Origin: Solirubrobacter sp963736505
Lineage (GTDB): Bacteria; Actinomycetota; Thermoleophilia; Solirubrobacterales; Solirubrobacteraceae
Assembly (NCBI GenBank): GCA_963736505.1
Contig: CAVTOZ010000005.1
Location: forward strand, 124,001 to 188,000
Reading direction: 5' to 3'
Length of the DNA: 64,000 nucleotides
Below, piece after piece: positions 51,811 through 60,870 of the stretch. The notes beneath the pieces are model-generated. The model ran no database searches and was not told where the DNA came from. It worked only from the letters and a program-made list of their open reading frames with translations. Position 1 is the first letter of the stretch. Every line of letters starts with the position of its first letter. The position numbers and the translations under genes are program-made.

Positions 51811-52365
51811 CTAGAGGTCGAGATCGACGGTCGCGGCTTCTTCGCCGGAACCGATGTGCAGCACGAGCGGGCGGTTCGGGAGTGCGTCGGACTTGATGCT
51901 GAAGAGGATCAGCGAGCCCTGGATCGGGCCGGTGGCGGCGGGTGACTCAGGCTCGGGGAGCACTCCCGCGTGCGGGATCGGGACCGGCGTGAAGACGAAC
52001 GGGTTGACCTTCTCGTCGATCTGGACCGGCGAGAACGTGTTGTCCTGCGTGTCGGTGATCGTGAAGTCGCTCGTCGGCGTCAGCGTCCCGCCGCTCTCGT
52101 TCTTGACGCGCATGAAGACGGCGAACCAGACCGTGTCCTTGCCGGGATCGAGCTTCGTGCCCGCCGGCAGGCCGCGCAGGTAGTACCCGTCCTCGACGTC
52201 GTTCGGGTTCAGGAAGCGCGAGACCTGGACCTGGTACTTCAGGCCGGCGACGTCGACGGTGACGCCCTCGGTCTCGGCCACCTTGACGACCGACATCTTG
52301 TCCCCGCAGCCTGCGAGCAGCACGACGGCGGCGCAGAGCGGGATGATCAGCTTCAGCAGACGCAT
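51811..52365 (-). CDS. Lipoprotein (DUF4352-like fold possible)
   Basis: 184 residues. Signal peptide MRLLKLIIPLCAAVVLLAGC with a lipobox LAGC (Cys20), so the mature protein is membrane-anchored outside. The body is beta-rich: VFMRVKNESGGTLTPTSDFTITDTQDNTFSPV resembles the DUF4352/telomere-protein-like immunoglobulin fold of small actinobacterial lipoproteins. Function unknown. Its 3' side abuts the hairpin repeat array. Confidence 0.85.
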   Translation of the reverse strand: MRLLKLIIPLCAAVVLLAGCGDKMSVVKVAETEGVTVDVAGLKYQVQVSRFLNPNDVEDGYYLRGLPAGTKLDPGKDTVWFAVFMRVKNESGGTLTPTSDFTITDTQDNTFSPVQIDEKVNPFVFTPVPIPHAGVLPEPESPAATGPIQGSLILFSIKSDALPNRPLVLHIGSGEEAATVDLDL

Positions 52366-52378
52366 CCGGCAGCGCAGA

Positions 52379-52876
52379 TTACAGGCCGCCGACGGTGGCG
52401 CGCGCCCCGCGGTCGTGGTCCTCTTCGAGGATCGACTGCAGCCGGCTCAGCGAGCGCTTGAGGCCGCGCCGGAACCAGCCGCGGCGGCGCGTGACGGTCT
52501 CCATCAGCTTGTCCGTCGGCAGCGCCGGCACGCTCTCCGTGGTGACCTCGACGCGCGTGGCGCCGTTGCCCTGCGGCTCGAGCTTCCACTCCGTCCAGGT
52601 CTTGTTGCGGTTGAACTTCCCCGCCCGCCCCGCGGCGGCGATCCGGTACGGCGGCTCGAACTCGACGAACGTCATATCGCCCCAGCCGTAGCGGTCCAGC
52701 GGCGCGTCGATCCGGAAGCGCGCACCTGCGCCGCGGCCGTAGGAATCGACGCGGGTCAGCCGCCACTCCTTGAGGTAGTGGTCGGAGAACTCCTGGTGGT
52801 TCGCGATGTCCGCCAGGTAGTCGAAGACCTCCTCGCGAGGGCGGTCGATCGTCACATGCGCGGTGATGGGGTCCAT
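52379..52876 (-). CDS. SRPBCC family protein (START/Bet v1-like)
   Basis: 165 residues. ITAHVTIDRPREEVFDYLADIANHQEF is the classical polyketide-cyclase/START opening; a beta-sheet with FEPPYRIAAAG and VEVTTESVP follows, then a C-terminal helix. It would bind a hydrophobic small molecule or lipid. ATG at 52876. On the same strand as the lipoprotein, 13 bp upstream. Confidence 0.88.
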   Translation of the reverse strand: MDPITAHVTIDRPREEVFDYLADIANHQEFSDHYLKEWRLTRVDSYGRGAGARFRIDAPLDRYGWGDMTFVEFEPPYRIAAAGRAGKFNRNKTWTEWKLEPQGNGATRVEVTTESVPALPTDKLMETVTRRRGWFRRGLKRSLSRLQSILEEDHDRGARATVGGL

Positions 52877-52892
52877 CGCCCGCGCAGCATAG

Positions 52893-53087
52893 TCACCGCT
52901 TCAGCCGCCTGACGCTCAGGGTGTGCTCGGCCGAGTGGACGATCTCCTGATGGCTCGGCTGCTCGCGGCGCAACGGACGGCACAGCTCGCACACCATCCG
53001 GTCGCCGTAGAAGAAGACCATCTCACCAATCAGCGGCGTGCGCTGACAATGGACGCATCCTGTCCGGCGTTCCCGCAGCGCGCGCAT
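52893..53087 (-). CDS. Small zinc-ribbon-like protein
   Basis: 64 residues from the ATG at 53087. CVHCQRTPLIGEMVFFYGDRMVCELC forms two CxxC knuckles around a short hairpin, a small treble-clef or zinc-ribbon; the tail is basic. An earlier start at 53144 is possible. No specific function is known for such proteins. Confidence 0.65.
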   Translation of the reverse strand: MRALRERRTGCVHCQRTPLIGEMVFFYGDRMVCELCRPLRREQPSHQEIVHSAEHTLSVRRLKR

Positions 53088-53281
53088 GCTGGGGCGAACG
53101 AGGTTTATTTCGAAAACGGTTCGAGGCCGCGCTAGAACGGGCATAGAGCCGGAATTCGGCGGGGTGGCGCCGCACCCTTCCGCTGCAACGAGCGACCCAA
53201 TTTGGGGTCGCGGCCCCAGCAAAAGCGACGTATGCTGTGGACGCGGAGGGGTCCACCGGACCCAGGGAGGAAGCTGTCTTG

Positions 53282-53743
53282 ATGGACCCACGTTTCGACA
53301 ACGACGCGCAGACCGGCACCCTTCCGGGGCTTGCAGCGGGCGTTCCCGCCTCGCTGCGCCCGGAGCCGCCTGCGTGGCTCGCCGAGACGCGGTCCGGCCT
53401 GTCCACGCCGGGTCGCTACGTCGCGTTCGAGCAGGACGGCCGGCGGGTCGCGATCCCGCTGTCGCGCGAATGGACGCGCATCGGCCGCTCGCTCGCCGCC
53501 GACATCCGGTTCGACGACGCGACGGTCTCGCGACGTCATGCGCTGCTCGCGAGCGAAGAAGGCGGTGTACGCGTGCTCGACGACCGCTCCTTGAACGGGA
53601 TCCAGGTCAACGGGCGACGCGTCGAATGGAGCCCCCTCAACGACGGCGACGAGCTCGTCATCGGGCGCCACATCCTCTACTTCCTCGACACGGTGTCCGA
53701 GCCGGCGCCCGCCGGAAGCACCTCGGCGGCCATCGCCGACTAG
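53282..53743 (+). CDS. FHA-domain protein
   Basis: 153 residues. FHA domain at about residues 60-130: TRIGRSLAADIRFDDATVSRRHALL, then LDDRSLNGIQVNGRRVEW and GDELVIGRHILYFL; the Arg, Ser and His that grip phosphothreonine are present. The N-terminal 45 residues are disordered. ATG 53282 preceded by GGAGGAAG. FHA proteins read Ser/Thr-kinase signals; no kinase is seen nearby. ParA and receiver genes follow. Confidence 0.9.
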   Translation: MDPRFDNDAQTGTLPGLAAGVPASLRPEPPAWLAETRSGLSTPGRYVAFEQDGRRVAIPLSREWTRIGRSLAADIRFDDATVSRRHALLASEEGGVRVLDDRSLNGIQVNGRRVEWSPLNDGDELVIGRHILYFLDTVSEPAPAGSTSAAIAD

Positions 53744-53772
53744 CCACCGCCGCCGCTATCGTGCTCGGCCGC

Positions 53773-54549
53773 ATGGCCGACACGATCGCGGTCCTGTCGC
53801 TCAAGGGCGGCACGGGCAAGACCACGACCGTCCGCACCCTGGCCGACGTGCTCCGCCGCGTCGGCCTCGAGGTCCTGGCGATCGATCTCGATCCGCAGGG
53901 GAACCTCTCGGACTACTTCGACGTCCCCGCGGACGCGACGCCGACGATCGCCGACGTCCTCGCCGGCGACGCCAGGATCAAGGAGGCGGCGCACGACGGG
54001 ATCGTCCCCGCCTCGCCGATCCTCGCCGAGGTCGAGCGCTCGCTCTCGGGCAAGATGGGCCGCGAGCTGGTGCTCAAGAAGGCGCTCAAGGACGCGCGCA
54101 AGCAGTACGACGTCGTCCTGATCGACTGCCCGCCCGCGCTCGGGCTGCTGACGATCAACGGCCTGGTGGCCTCCGACTGGGCGCTGATCTCCTCCGAGGC
54201 GCAGTACTTCGCGCTCCAGGGCGTCCAGGGCGCGCTCGAGGTGATCGACCAGGCGAAGGAGTACTACAACGCCGACCTCGAGTTCCTCGGCGTCGCGATG
54301 AACATCGCCGACATGCGCACGGTCCACTCGCGCGACGCGTTCGAGCAGCTCAAGGAGGCGTTCGGCGAGAAGGTCTTCGAGAGCGTCATCCGCTCCTCGA
54401 TCGCCTACGCCGAATCGGCCGAGCGCGCGACGTCCATCCTCGACTACCGGCCCGACCTCGGAGCCGACTACGTCGCGCTGGCCGACGAGGTGCTGGCGCG
54501 CGTCGGGCTCGACGAAGCGCGCGAGCGGTTGCAGCCCTTGCGGGCATAA
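53773..54549 (+). CDS. ParA/Soj-family ATPase
   Basis: 258 residues. Deviant Walker A LSLKGGTGKTTTVRTLAD at the N-terminus, DLDPQGNLSDYF, DVVLIDCPPALGLLTING (Walker B region) and SSEAQYFALQGVQGALEVI are those of plasmid/chromosomal ParA. The ATG at 53773 follows the FHA gene by 29 bp. No ParB or parS is adjacent, so positioning of another cargo (as in orphan ParA) is possible. Confidence 0.92.
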   Translation: MADTIAVLSLKGGTGKTTTVRTLADVLRRVGLEVLAIDLDPQGNLSDYFDVPADATPTIADVLAGDARIKEAAHDGIVPASPILAEVERSLSGKMGRELVLKKALKDARKQYDVVLIDCPPALGLLTINGLVASDWALISSEAQYFALQGVQGALEVIDQAKEYYNADLEFLGVAMNIADMRTVHSRDAFEQLKEAFGEKVFESVIRSSIAYAESAERATSILDYRPDLGADYVALADEVLARVGLDEARERLQPLRA

Positions 54550-54576
54550 CGTCAGGCCGTAAACTGCCGCAGCGGC

Positions 54577-54960
54577 ATGGGGATCCGCGTCTTCCACTGC
54601 GACGACTCGGAAGCGTTCACGCGGCTGGTGGCGTTCTGGCTCGCCGAGCATCCCGACATCGAGCACGTCGGAGCGGCCCGGACCGCCGAGTCCGCTCTCG
54701 CGGCGCTTCCGGCCGCCCGTCCCGACGTGGTCCTGCTCGACACCATGGGCCGCCCCGGCGACGGCGCCCTGCTCGGCGCGATCCGCGGCGCGGCGCCGCA
54801 GGCACGCGTGATCGTGTACTCGGGCTACGTCCGCCTGATGCGCGACGGCACGCTCGGCGAGGAGGCCGACGCGTACCTGGAGAAGGGCGACGACGAGCAG
54901 GCGCTCGTGGCGCTGATCCGCGAGGTCGCGAGTGGGCGCGTCCGTAAGCACGGCGCATAA
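54577..54960 (+). CDS. Single-domain response regulator
   Basis: 127 residues, one receiver domain: IRVFHCDDSEAFTRLVAFWL (acidic pair), DVVLLDTMGRPGDG (phospho-acceptor Asp), VIVYSG and YLEKGDDEQALV (Lys). No output domain. A -10-like TAAACT lies 11 nt before the ATG, with TTGCGG 16 nt further upstream, a plausible housekeeping promoter. Possible partner of the FHA/ParA genes before it. Confidence 0.9.
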   Translation: MGIRVFHCDDSEAFTRLVAFWLAEHPDIEHVGAARTAESALAALPAARPDVVLLDTMGRPGDGALLGAIRGAAPQARVIVYSGYVRLMRDGTLGEEADAYLEKGDDEQALVALIREVASGRVRKHGA

Positions 54961-55092
54961 CCGGCGAATGCACGGGTCGTCGCTGCCACTGCCTCGCGGC
55001 AGAGCGCTCGTCACCGGCTTCGCCTCGGCGGCAGTCGCTCGCATACTGGTGGTACGTGTGCGACTGCCGTGGCCCGGCAGCGGCGAGAGCCA

Positions 55093-55173
55093 GGTGGCGA
55101 GCCCCTAGGGCGAGACAGGTGGCGGTCCGGGCCCGCCGGCGAGCGAAGCGGTGGCGAGCGCTAGCGAGACAGG
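55093..55173 (+). repeat. Two short direct repeats with palindromic centres
   Basis: Copies at 55093-55119 and 55150-55173 share GGTGGCGAGC at the left and GCGAGACAGG at the right; the centres differ but each is a small palindrome around CTAG. They lie in the 235 bp gene-free stretch 54961-55195 after the response regulator and close to the end of the convergent thrB gene. The rest of that stretch shows no clear signal. Function unknown. Confidence 0.5.
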
Positions 55174-55195
55174 GTCGTACTTTCGGACGCGTCCA

Positions 55196-56047
55196 CTACA
55201 AGGCGCTGACGTTGGCGCCGGAGCCCGTGAAGGGCACGCGCAGGACCTCGGCCCACTCCGACACCTCGGCGCGCAGCCGCGCGGCGACCGCGCCGGTCGA
55301 CTCGAAGTCGCACCACACGAGGACGGTCGGGCCGGCCCCGGAGATCGTCGCGCCCAGCGCGCCCAGCTCGCGCGCCCGCTGGACCAGCTCCCATGAGCGC
55401 GGGTACAGGTGCGCGCGGCGCGGCTGGTGCAGGCGGTCGCCGAGCCCGCGCGCGATCAGCCCGAGGTCGCCGCGCGCGAGCCCGAGCACGAGCAGCGACG
55501 CGTGCGCGACGTTGAAGACGGCGTCGCTCATCGGGATCCGCCCCGGCAGCGCGGCGCGCGCGCGGGCCGTGCGCACCGACTGCTCCGGCACCACGAGCAG
55601 CGCCTCCAGCGCCGGCACCGGGTCGATCCGCTCGACGTCGCCGCCCGAGCAGACCACGAAGCCGCCGAGCAGCGCGGCCGCGACGTTGTCGGGATGCCCC
55701 TCCATGGCGATCGCCTCGGCGAGCACGTCGGCGCCGAGCTCGAAGATCGAGTCGGCCGCCACGAGCCCGGCGACGATCGCCGCCGCGCTCGTCCCGAGCC
55801 CGCCGGCCAGCGGGATGTCCGAGCGGATCGTGAACTCGAAGTCGTCGACGGGATGCAGCGCCGCGAACCCGCGCACGGCGAGGTTGCGGCGGTCGCTCGC
55901 GATCGCGAGGTCGGTGTGGACGGCGAACGAGCCCGTCTCGGCCACCTCGAGCTCCATGTGCAGGTCCAGCGCCGCCGCGAGCACGTCGAACCCCGGCCCG
56001 AGGTTCGCCGATGAGGCGGGCACACGGACGACACGGCGCCGGTTCAA
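55196..56047 (-). CDS. thrB: Homoserine kinase
   Basis: 283 residues, GHMP kinase. RVPASSANLGPGFDVLA opens the fold, DIPLAGGLGTSAAAIVAGL is the phosphate loop and GATISGAGPTVLVW the C-terminal glycine motif. It phosphorylates homoserine for threonine synthase. The only fitting start is a TTG at 56047 whose TTGA overlaps the thrC stop, so translation is coupled with a weak start codon. Last gene of the lysA-hom-thrC-thrB operon. Confidence 0.94.
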   Translation of the reverse strand: MNRRRVVRVPASSANLGPGFDVLAAALDLHMELEVAETGSFAVHTDLAIASDRRNLAVRGFAALHPVDDFEFTIRSDIPLAGGLGTSAAAIVAGLVAADSIFELGADVLAEAIAMEGHPDNVAAALLGGFVVCSGGDVERIDPVPALEALLVVPEQSVRTARARAALPGRIPMSDAVFNVAHASLLVLGLARGDLGLIARGLGDRLHQPRRAHLYPRSWELVQRARELGALGATISGAGPTVLVWCDFESTGAVAARLRAEVSEWAEVLRVPFTGSGANVSAL

Positions 56048-57051
56048 CCGATGACAGCCTTCTCCACGGACGCGAGGTCCGGCTCGCACGGCACCACCGC
56101 GCCCGCCTGCGAGAGCGCGGTCTGCGGGTCCTTGAGGCCGTGCCCGGTGAGCACGCAGACGACGCGCTCGGACTCGCCCGCGCCGTGCGCGAGCAGGCCG
56201 GCGACGCTGGCGGCGGACGCCGGCTCGCAGAAGACGCCCTCGTGCGCGGCGAGGAAGCGGTAGGCCTCGAGGATCTGCGCGTCGCTGACGGCCGCCACGC
56301 CGCCGTGGGAGCCGGTGAACGCCTCCATCGCCTCCTCCCAGCGCGCGGGGTTGCCGATCCGGATCGCGCTCGCGACGGTCTCGGGGTTCTCGACCGGCGC
56401 GCCGAGTACGAGCGGCGCCGCGCCCTCGGCCTGGAAGCCGAACATGCGCGGGCGCGCGTTCATCTCGCGGAAGCCCTTCCAGTAGGCCGTCACGTTGCCG
56501 GCGTTGCCGACCGGGATGCACAGCGCGTCGAGCTCGCCGAGCGCGTCGAGCACCTCGAACGCGGCCGTCTTCTGCCCTTCCAGGCGGAACGGGTTGACGG
56601 AGTTGACCAGCGCGATCGGGTGCCGCTCGGCCAGCTCGCGCACCAGCTTCAGCGCCTGGTCGAAGTTGCCGCGCAGCGCGATCACCTTGGCGCCGTGCAT
56701 CAGCGCCTGCGCGAGCTTGCCGGTCGCGATCTTGCCCTCCGGCACGATCACCGCGCCCGTCAGCCCCGCACGCGCCGCGTAGGCGGCGGCGGAGGCGGCC
56801 GTGTTGCCGGTCGAGGCGCAGATCACGGCCTCGGCGCCCTCGCGCACGGCGGCCGAGACCGCGCAGGTCATCCCGCGGTCCTTGAACGAGCCGGTCGGGT
56901 TCGCGCCCTCGAGCTTGAGCCACACCTCGGTGCCGGCGCGCTCGGACACGCGCTCGGCCAGGACGAGCGGCGTCGAGCCCTCCTCGAGCGACACGACGGG
57001 GTCGCCGGGGGCGAACGGGAGCCGCTCGCGGTAGCGCGTGATCAGGCCCAC
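56044..57051 (-). CDS. thrC: Threonine synthase
   Basis: 335 residues, PLP fold type II. EEGSTPLVLAERVSE, the Schiff-base lysine in NPTGSFKDRGM, CASTGNTAASAAAYAA and CIPVGNAGNVTAYWKG phosphate loops. Converts O-phosphohomoserine to threonine. GTG start whose first base is the last base of the hom stop codon. Short (class with about 350 residues), as usual in actinobacteria. Confidence 0.96.
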   Translation of the reverse strand: MGLITRYRERLPFAPGDPVVSLEEGSTPLVLAERVSERAGTEVWLKLEGANPTGSFKDRGMTCAVSAAVREGAEAVICASTGNTAASAAAYAARAGLTGAVIVPEGKIATGKLAQALMHGAKVIALRGNFDQALKLVRELAERHPIALVNSVNPFRLEGQKTAAFEVLDALGELDALCIPVGNAGNVTAYWKGFREMNARPRMFGFQAEGAAPLVLGAPVENPETVASAIRIGNPARWEEAMEAFTGSHGGVAAVSDAQILEAYRFLAAHEGVFCEPASAASVAGLLAHGAGESERVVCVLTGHGLKDPQTALSQAGAVVPCEPDLASVEKAVIG

Positions 57052-58274
57052 TACTCGAACTCCTCCTCGAGCACGCGGATCGAGCGCGGGCGGGCGCGCA
57101 CGAACGCCATCTGCGAGATCAGCTGGACGGCGGCGTAGAAGCGCGACTCCAGCAGCGGGTGCAGGACCATCACCAGCCGCGCCTGCGCGCCCAGGCCCTT
57201 CTGCACGACCGACTTGATCGACGCGCCCTGCATCCCCAGCACCTCGGCGACCTGCGCGAGCACGCCGGGCTCGTCGTCGACCTCCATCGCGAGGTAGAAC
57301 GCCGACTTGACGTCGCCGACGACCGGCAGCGACTCGGTCGCCTCCGGCGTCGAGGCGGGCGGGATCATCGCCGAGATCACGTCGCCCAGCACCGCGCTGG
57401 CGGTCTGCGGGCCGCCCGCGCCGGGGCCGCTGAGCGTGACCTCCGTGATCGCGTCGGACTCGATCGTGACGGCGTTGAACGGGCCGTTGACCGACGCCAG
57501 CGGGTGCCCGGGGTACAGGAACGCCGGGTGCACGCGGACGGAGATGCCGCCGTCGACGCGCTCGGCCGTGCCGATCAGCTTCAGCCCGAGCCCGAGGTCG
57601 CGCGCGAACGCCATGTCGTCGGCGGTGATCTGCTCGATCCCCTCGTAGGTCACCTGGTCGAGATGGACGGGCGTGGAGAACGCCAGGCGGGCCAGGATCG
57701 CCATCTTGGCCGCCGCGTCGCGGCCTGTCACGTCATCGGTCGGATCCGCCTCCGCGTAACCGAGCTCCTGGGCGCGGGCCAGCGCGTCGGCGTAGGCCAT
57801 CCCGCCGCGCGCCATCTCGGTGAGGATGAAGTTCGTGGTGCCGTTGACGATCCCGTGGATGCGCTCGACGTGGGCCGCCGCGAGCGTCTCCTGCAGCACG
57901 CGGATGACGGGCACCACGCCCGCCACGGCGCCCTCGAAGCGCAGCTGCACGCCGTGCTCGCGGGCGCAGCTCCAGAGCTCCTCCCCGTGCTGGGCGAGCA
58001 GCAGCTTGTTGGCGGTCACCACGTGCTTGCCGGCGGCCATCGCGCGCAGCACGTAGTCGCGCGCCGGGTCGATCCCGCCCATCAGCTCGACCACGAGATC
58101 CGAGCCGTCGAGGATCTCGTCGAAGCTCCCGCGCGAGCGGGTGAGCACGCCGCTCAGCTTCGGTCGCAGCCCCGTGACGGCCTCGACCGCGCCGGCGCGC
58201 TCGGCCAGCAGCGTCTCGAAGGCGCCGCCGACCGTGCCGCGGCCGAGCAGGCCGACCCTAAACGTCTCGCCCAT
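57051..58274 (-). CDS. hom: Homoserine dehydrogenase
   Basis: 407 residues. Rossmann loop GLLGRGTVGGAF, the catalytic region GIVNGTTNFILTEM and AEADPTDDVTGRDAAAKMAILAR, and a C-terminal ACT domain (DEPGVLAQVAEVLGMQGASIKSV) for threonine feedback. It makes homoserine from aspartate semialdehyde. Its start overlaps the lysA stop by 17 nt. Confidence 0.96.
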   Translation of the reverse strand: MGETFRVGLLGRGTVGGAFETLLAERAGAVEAVTGLRPKLSGVLTRSRGSFDEILDGSDLVVELMGGIDPARDYVLRAMAAGKHVVTANKLLLAQHGEELWSCAREHGVQLRFEGAVAGVVPVIRVLQETLAAAHVERIHGIVNGTTNFILTEMARGGMAYADALARAQELGYAEADPTDDVTGRDAAAKMAILARLAFSTPVHLDQVTYEGIEQITADDMAFARDLGLGLKLIGTAERVDGGISVRVHPAFLYPGHPLASVNGPFNAVTIESDAITEVTLSGPGAGGPQTASAVLGDVISAMIPPASTPEATESLPVVGDVKSAFYLAMEVDDEPGVLAQVAEVLGMQGASIKSVVQKGLGAQARLVMVLHPLLESRFYAAVQLISQMAFVRARPRSIRVLEEEFE

Positions 58275-59499
58275 AGAGGTCCTCGAAGGTCTCGCGGCGC
58301 ACGACCTCGCGCGCGTGCCCGCCGGAGCAGAACACGACGGGCGGCCGCGGGACGCCGTTGTAGTTGTTGGCCATCGCGTACACGTACGCGCCGGTCACGG
58401 GCGTGACGAGGATGTCGCCGGGCCGCGGGTCGGCCAGCGCCGTCTCGCGGATCAGCACGTCGCCGGACTCGCAGTGCTTGCCGACGACGGTGCAGGACGT
58501 GCCCGGCGCGCCCACGCGGTCGACGAGATCGGCTTCATACGGGGCGTCATAGAGCATCGGGCGAAGGTTGTCCGACATCCCCCCGTCCACGGCGACGAAC
58601 CGTATCGGGCCGTCCTGCAGCGCCACGTCCTTGACGGACTCGACGGTGTAGAGCGTCACGCCGGCGGTGGCCGTCAGCGCGCGGCCGGGCTCGATCGAGA
58701 GCGCCTTGCCGGGGCCGAGCAGATCGTCGGCGGTCGCGACCATCGCGGCGACGTACTCCGCCACCGACGGCGGCCGGCGGTCGGTCGTGTAGGCGACGGC
58801 GAGGCCGCCGCCCAGGTCGTAGGCCTCGAAGTCGCCCAGGCTCGCGATCGCCTCGACCGCCGCGCGCCAGGGCGCGAGGTCGAACAGCTGCGAGCCGATG
58901 TGCATGTGCAGGCCGCGCAGGCTCGCCCAGCCGGACGCGCGCAGCCGCTTGATCGCGCGCGGCGCGTCGGCGAGCGAGAAGCCGAACTTCGACCCGGCGT
59001 GGCCGGTGAGGATCTTCGCGTGCGTGTCGGCCACGACGCCCGGCGTGACGCGGATCATCACCTCGCACGGCGCCTCGATGCGCTCGAGCTTCTCCAGCTC
59101 GTCGAAGCTGTCGATCACGATCCGGGCGCCGGCGCGGGTGGCGGCGCGCAACTCGGCCTCGGACTTCGCGTTGCCGTGCAGGATGATCCGCGGCCCGTCG
59201 AAGCCGGCGCGCCGCGCGAGCGCGAGCTCGCCGCCGGAGGCGACGTCGACCGACAGCCCCTCCTCGTAGAAGATCCGCAGCACGGCGGTGCACGGGAACG
59301 CCTTCGAGGCGAACACGACCTCGCCCGGCATCGCCGCCGTGAACTCGCGCGCCCGGGCCCGCAGATCGTCTTCGGCGACGACGTACAGCGGCGTGCCGTA
59401 GCGGCGCGCGAGCTCCTTGGCGTCGCAGCCGCCGATGCTCAATCGCCCGTCGCGGACGGCGGAGTGCTCGGGGTACAGGGTCTCGACCGCGGTCACCAT
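58258..59499 (-). CDS. lysA: Diaminopimelate decarboxylase
   Basis: 413 residues, PLP alanine-racemase-fold decarboxylase. YGTPLYVVAEDDL, FASKAFPC with the PLP lysine, VDVASGGELALA, HGNAKSEAEL, HMHIGSQLF, EPGRALTATAG and a conserved CESGDVL with the active Cys. Final step of lysine synthesis. ATG at 59499. Heads the lysA-hom-thrC-thrB operon, the usual actinobacterial order. Confidence 0.96.
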   Translation of the reverse strand: MVTAVETLYPEHSAVRDGRLSIGGCDAKELARRYGTPLYVVAEDDLRARAREFTAAMPGEVVFASKAFPCTAVLRIFYEEGLSVDVASGGELALARRAGFDGPRIILHGNAKSEAELRAATRAGARIVIDSFDELEKLERIEAPCEVMIRVTPGVVADTHAKILTGHAGSKFGFSLADAPRAIKRLRASGWASLRGLHMHIGSQLFDLAPWRAAVEAIASLGDFEAYDLGGGLAVAYTTDRRPPSVAEYVAAMVATADDLLGPGKALSIEPGRALTATAGVTLYTVESVKDVALQDGPIRFVAVDGGMSDNLRPMLYDAPYEADLVDRVGAPGTSCTVVGKHCESGDVLIRETALADPRPGDILVTPVTGAYVYAMANNYNGVPRPPVVFCSGGHAREVVRRETFEDLYGRDV

Positions 59500-59516
59500 G
59501 TCCGCGGCATGATGAC

Positions 59517-60731
59517 CTACAGGTAGTTCATGGGGTTCACGACGCTGCCGTTGATGCGCGTCTCGAAGTGCAGGTGCGGGCCGAAGCAGCGGCCCGTGCA
59601 GCCGGAGTAGCCGATCACCTGGCCCTGGCTGACCTGCGCGCCCATCGAGGTCCCGAAGCGCGACTGGTGCGCGTAGCACGTCGACAGCGAGGAGGTGTGC
59701 TGGATGCACGTGAAGTTGCCGTAGCCGCCCGACGCCGCCTCGGGCTGCATCAGCACGACCTTGCCGGACGCGGCGGCGCGGATCGGGGTGCCGGACGGGA
59801 CGCCGATGTCGATGCCCGGGTGGCAGGACTCCCAGGCGCGCGACTCGCAGAACGGGGACGTGATCGGCCCGTTGACCGGCCAGATCAGGCCGCCGGAGCC
59901 ACCCCGGATCGGCCCGGCCGGCTGCGAGCCGGCGAAGCCCGCGAGCTTGGCCTGGATCTTCGCCTGCGCGTTCTTCAGGCTCGCGACGTCGTCCTCGAGC
60001 TGATGCCGGCGGTCGCGCGAGGACTTCAGCAGCGCGAACTTCTGCGAGCGGACCGACTGGATGCTGTCGCGCCGGCCGACGAGGCTCACGCGCACGGTCG
60101 AGACCTGGTCGCGCTGCGTCTGGATCTGCGCGGCGACGTGCGCGGCCTGCTTCTCGAGCCCGTCGAGCGTGGCCGCGGTCGACGTCGCGTCAGCCTTGGC
60201 GGAGCGCACGACGTCGATGATGTGCGCATCCTGCTGGGAGATCCGGTGCAGGAACTCGGTCCGCTCGAGCAGGTCCGCGAAGCCGTTGGCGTTCAGCACG
60301 ACGGTCACCACGTCGGGCTTGTCGGCCTTGTAGAGCTCGACGAGCCGGTTGGAGAGCGTGCGCTGCACGACGAGCAGGCGGGCGCGCAGGCGGGCCAGCC
60401 GGGCGCGCTCGGCGCGCAGCTTGGTCTGCACGGCGGCGAGCTGGGCGCGCTTGGCGTCGAGGCTGTTCTGCAGCTTCTGCTGGCGCGCGCTGAGCGTCGT
60501 GATGTCCGTTTGGAGGTGGTCGATCCGCTTCGTATATGACGAAACCTCGGTCGTGAGCACGCGCTCGTGCGCCTTGTGCCCGCCGATCAGCGACTGCTTG
60601 CGGTCGATCTTGCTCTGGAGCTGCCCAGGGCCCTGGGCGGTCGAGCCCACGGGCAATACCGCCCACAGAGCGACCGGGAGGACGACGACGAGTACGAGCA
60701 GCGACAGGCGCGAGCGCATGCGACGGGCCAT
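59517..60731 (-). CDS. Secreted M23 peptidase with coiled coil (EnvC/NlpD-like)
   Basis: 404 residues. Signal peptide (RLSLLVLVVVLPVALWAVLP), then a long coiled coil of about residues 38-265 with a short break (ELYKADKPDVVTVVLNANGFADLL, the EnvC/PcsB-type hinge), then an M23 LytM domain with HPGIDIGVPSG, CYAHQSRFG and GPHLHFETR zinc ligands. It cuts peptidoglycan cross-bridges or activates an amidase; such coiled coils commonly receive FtsEX control. Confidence 0.94.
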   Translation of the reverse strand: MARRMRSRLSLLVLVVVLPVALWAVLPVGSTAQGPGQLQSKIDRKQSLIGGHKAHERVLTTEVSSYTKRIDHLQTDITTLSARQQKLQNSLDAKRAQLAAVQTKLRAERARLARLRARLLVVQRTLSNRLVELYKADKPDVVTVVLNANGFADLLERTEFLHRISQQDAHIIDVVRSAKADATSTAATLDGLEKQAAHVAAQIQTQRDQVSTVRVSLVGRRDSIQSVRSQKFALLKSSRDRRHQLEDDVASLKNAQAKIQAKLAGFAGSQPAGPIRGGSGGLIWPVNGPITSPFCESRAWESCHPGIDIGVPSGTPIRAAASGKVVLMQPEAASGGYGNFTCIQHTSSLSTCYAHQSRFGTSMGAQVSQGQVIGYSGCTGRCFGPHLHFETRINGSVVNPMNYL

Positions 60732-60793
60732 GCTACGAGGCGGGCCGGTCGCGGGCCACGCTTGAGGCGATGCTTATGGAGCGTGCACCGAAT

Positions 60794-60808
60794 CCTGCAC
60801 TGTGCAGG
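60794..60808. promoter_or_regulatory. Palindrome upstream of htpX
   Basis: Perfect 6 bp inverted repeat CCTGCA-CTG-TGCAGG, in the 139 bp between the divergent M23 and htpX genes. Position suggests an operator; no regulator can be named. Confidence 0.3.
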
Positions 60809-60870
60809 GCTTTCGCGCAGGAGTAAATCTTGATAAGCCCCCACGCGCGTGTGCCACCATCTTTCATGAG

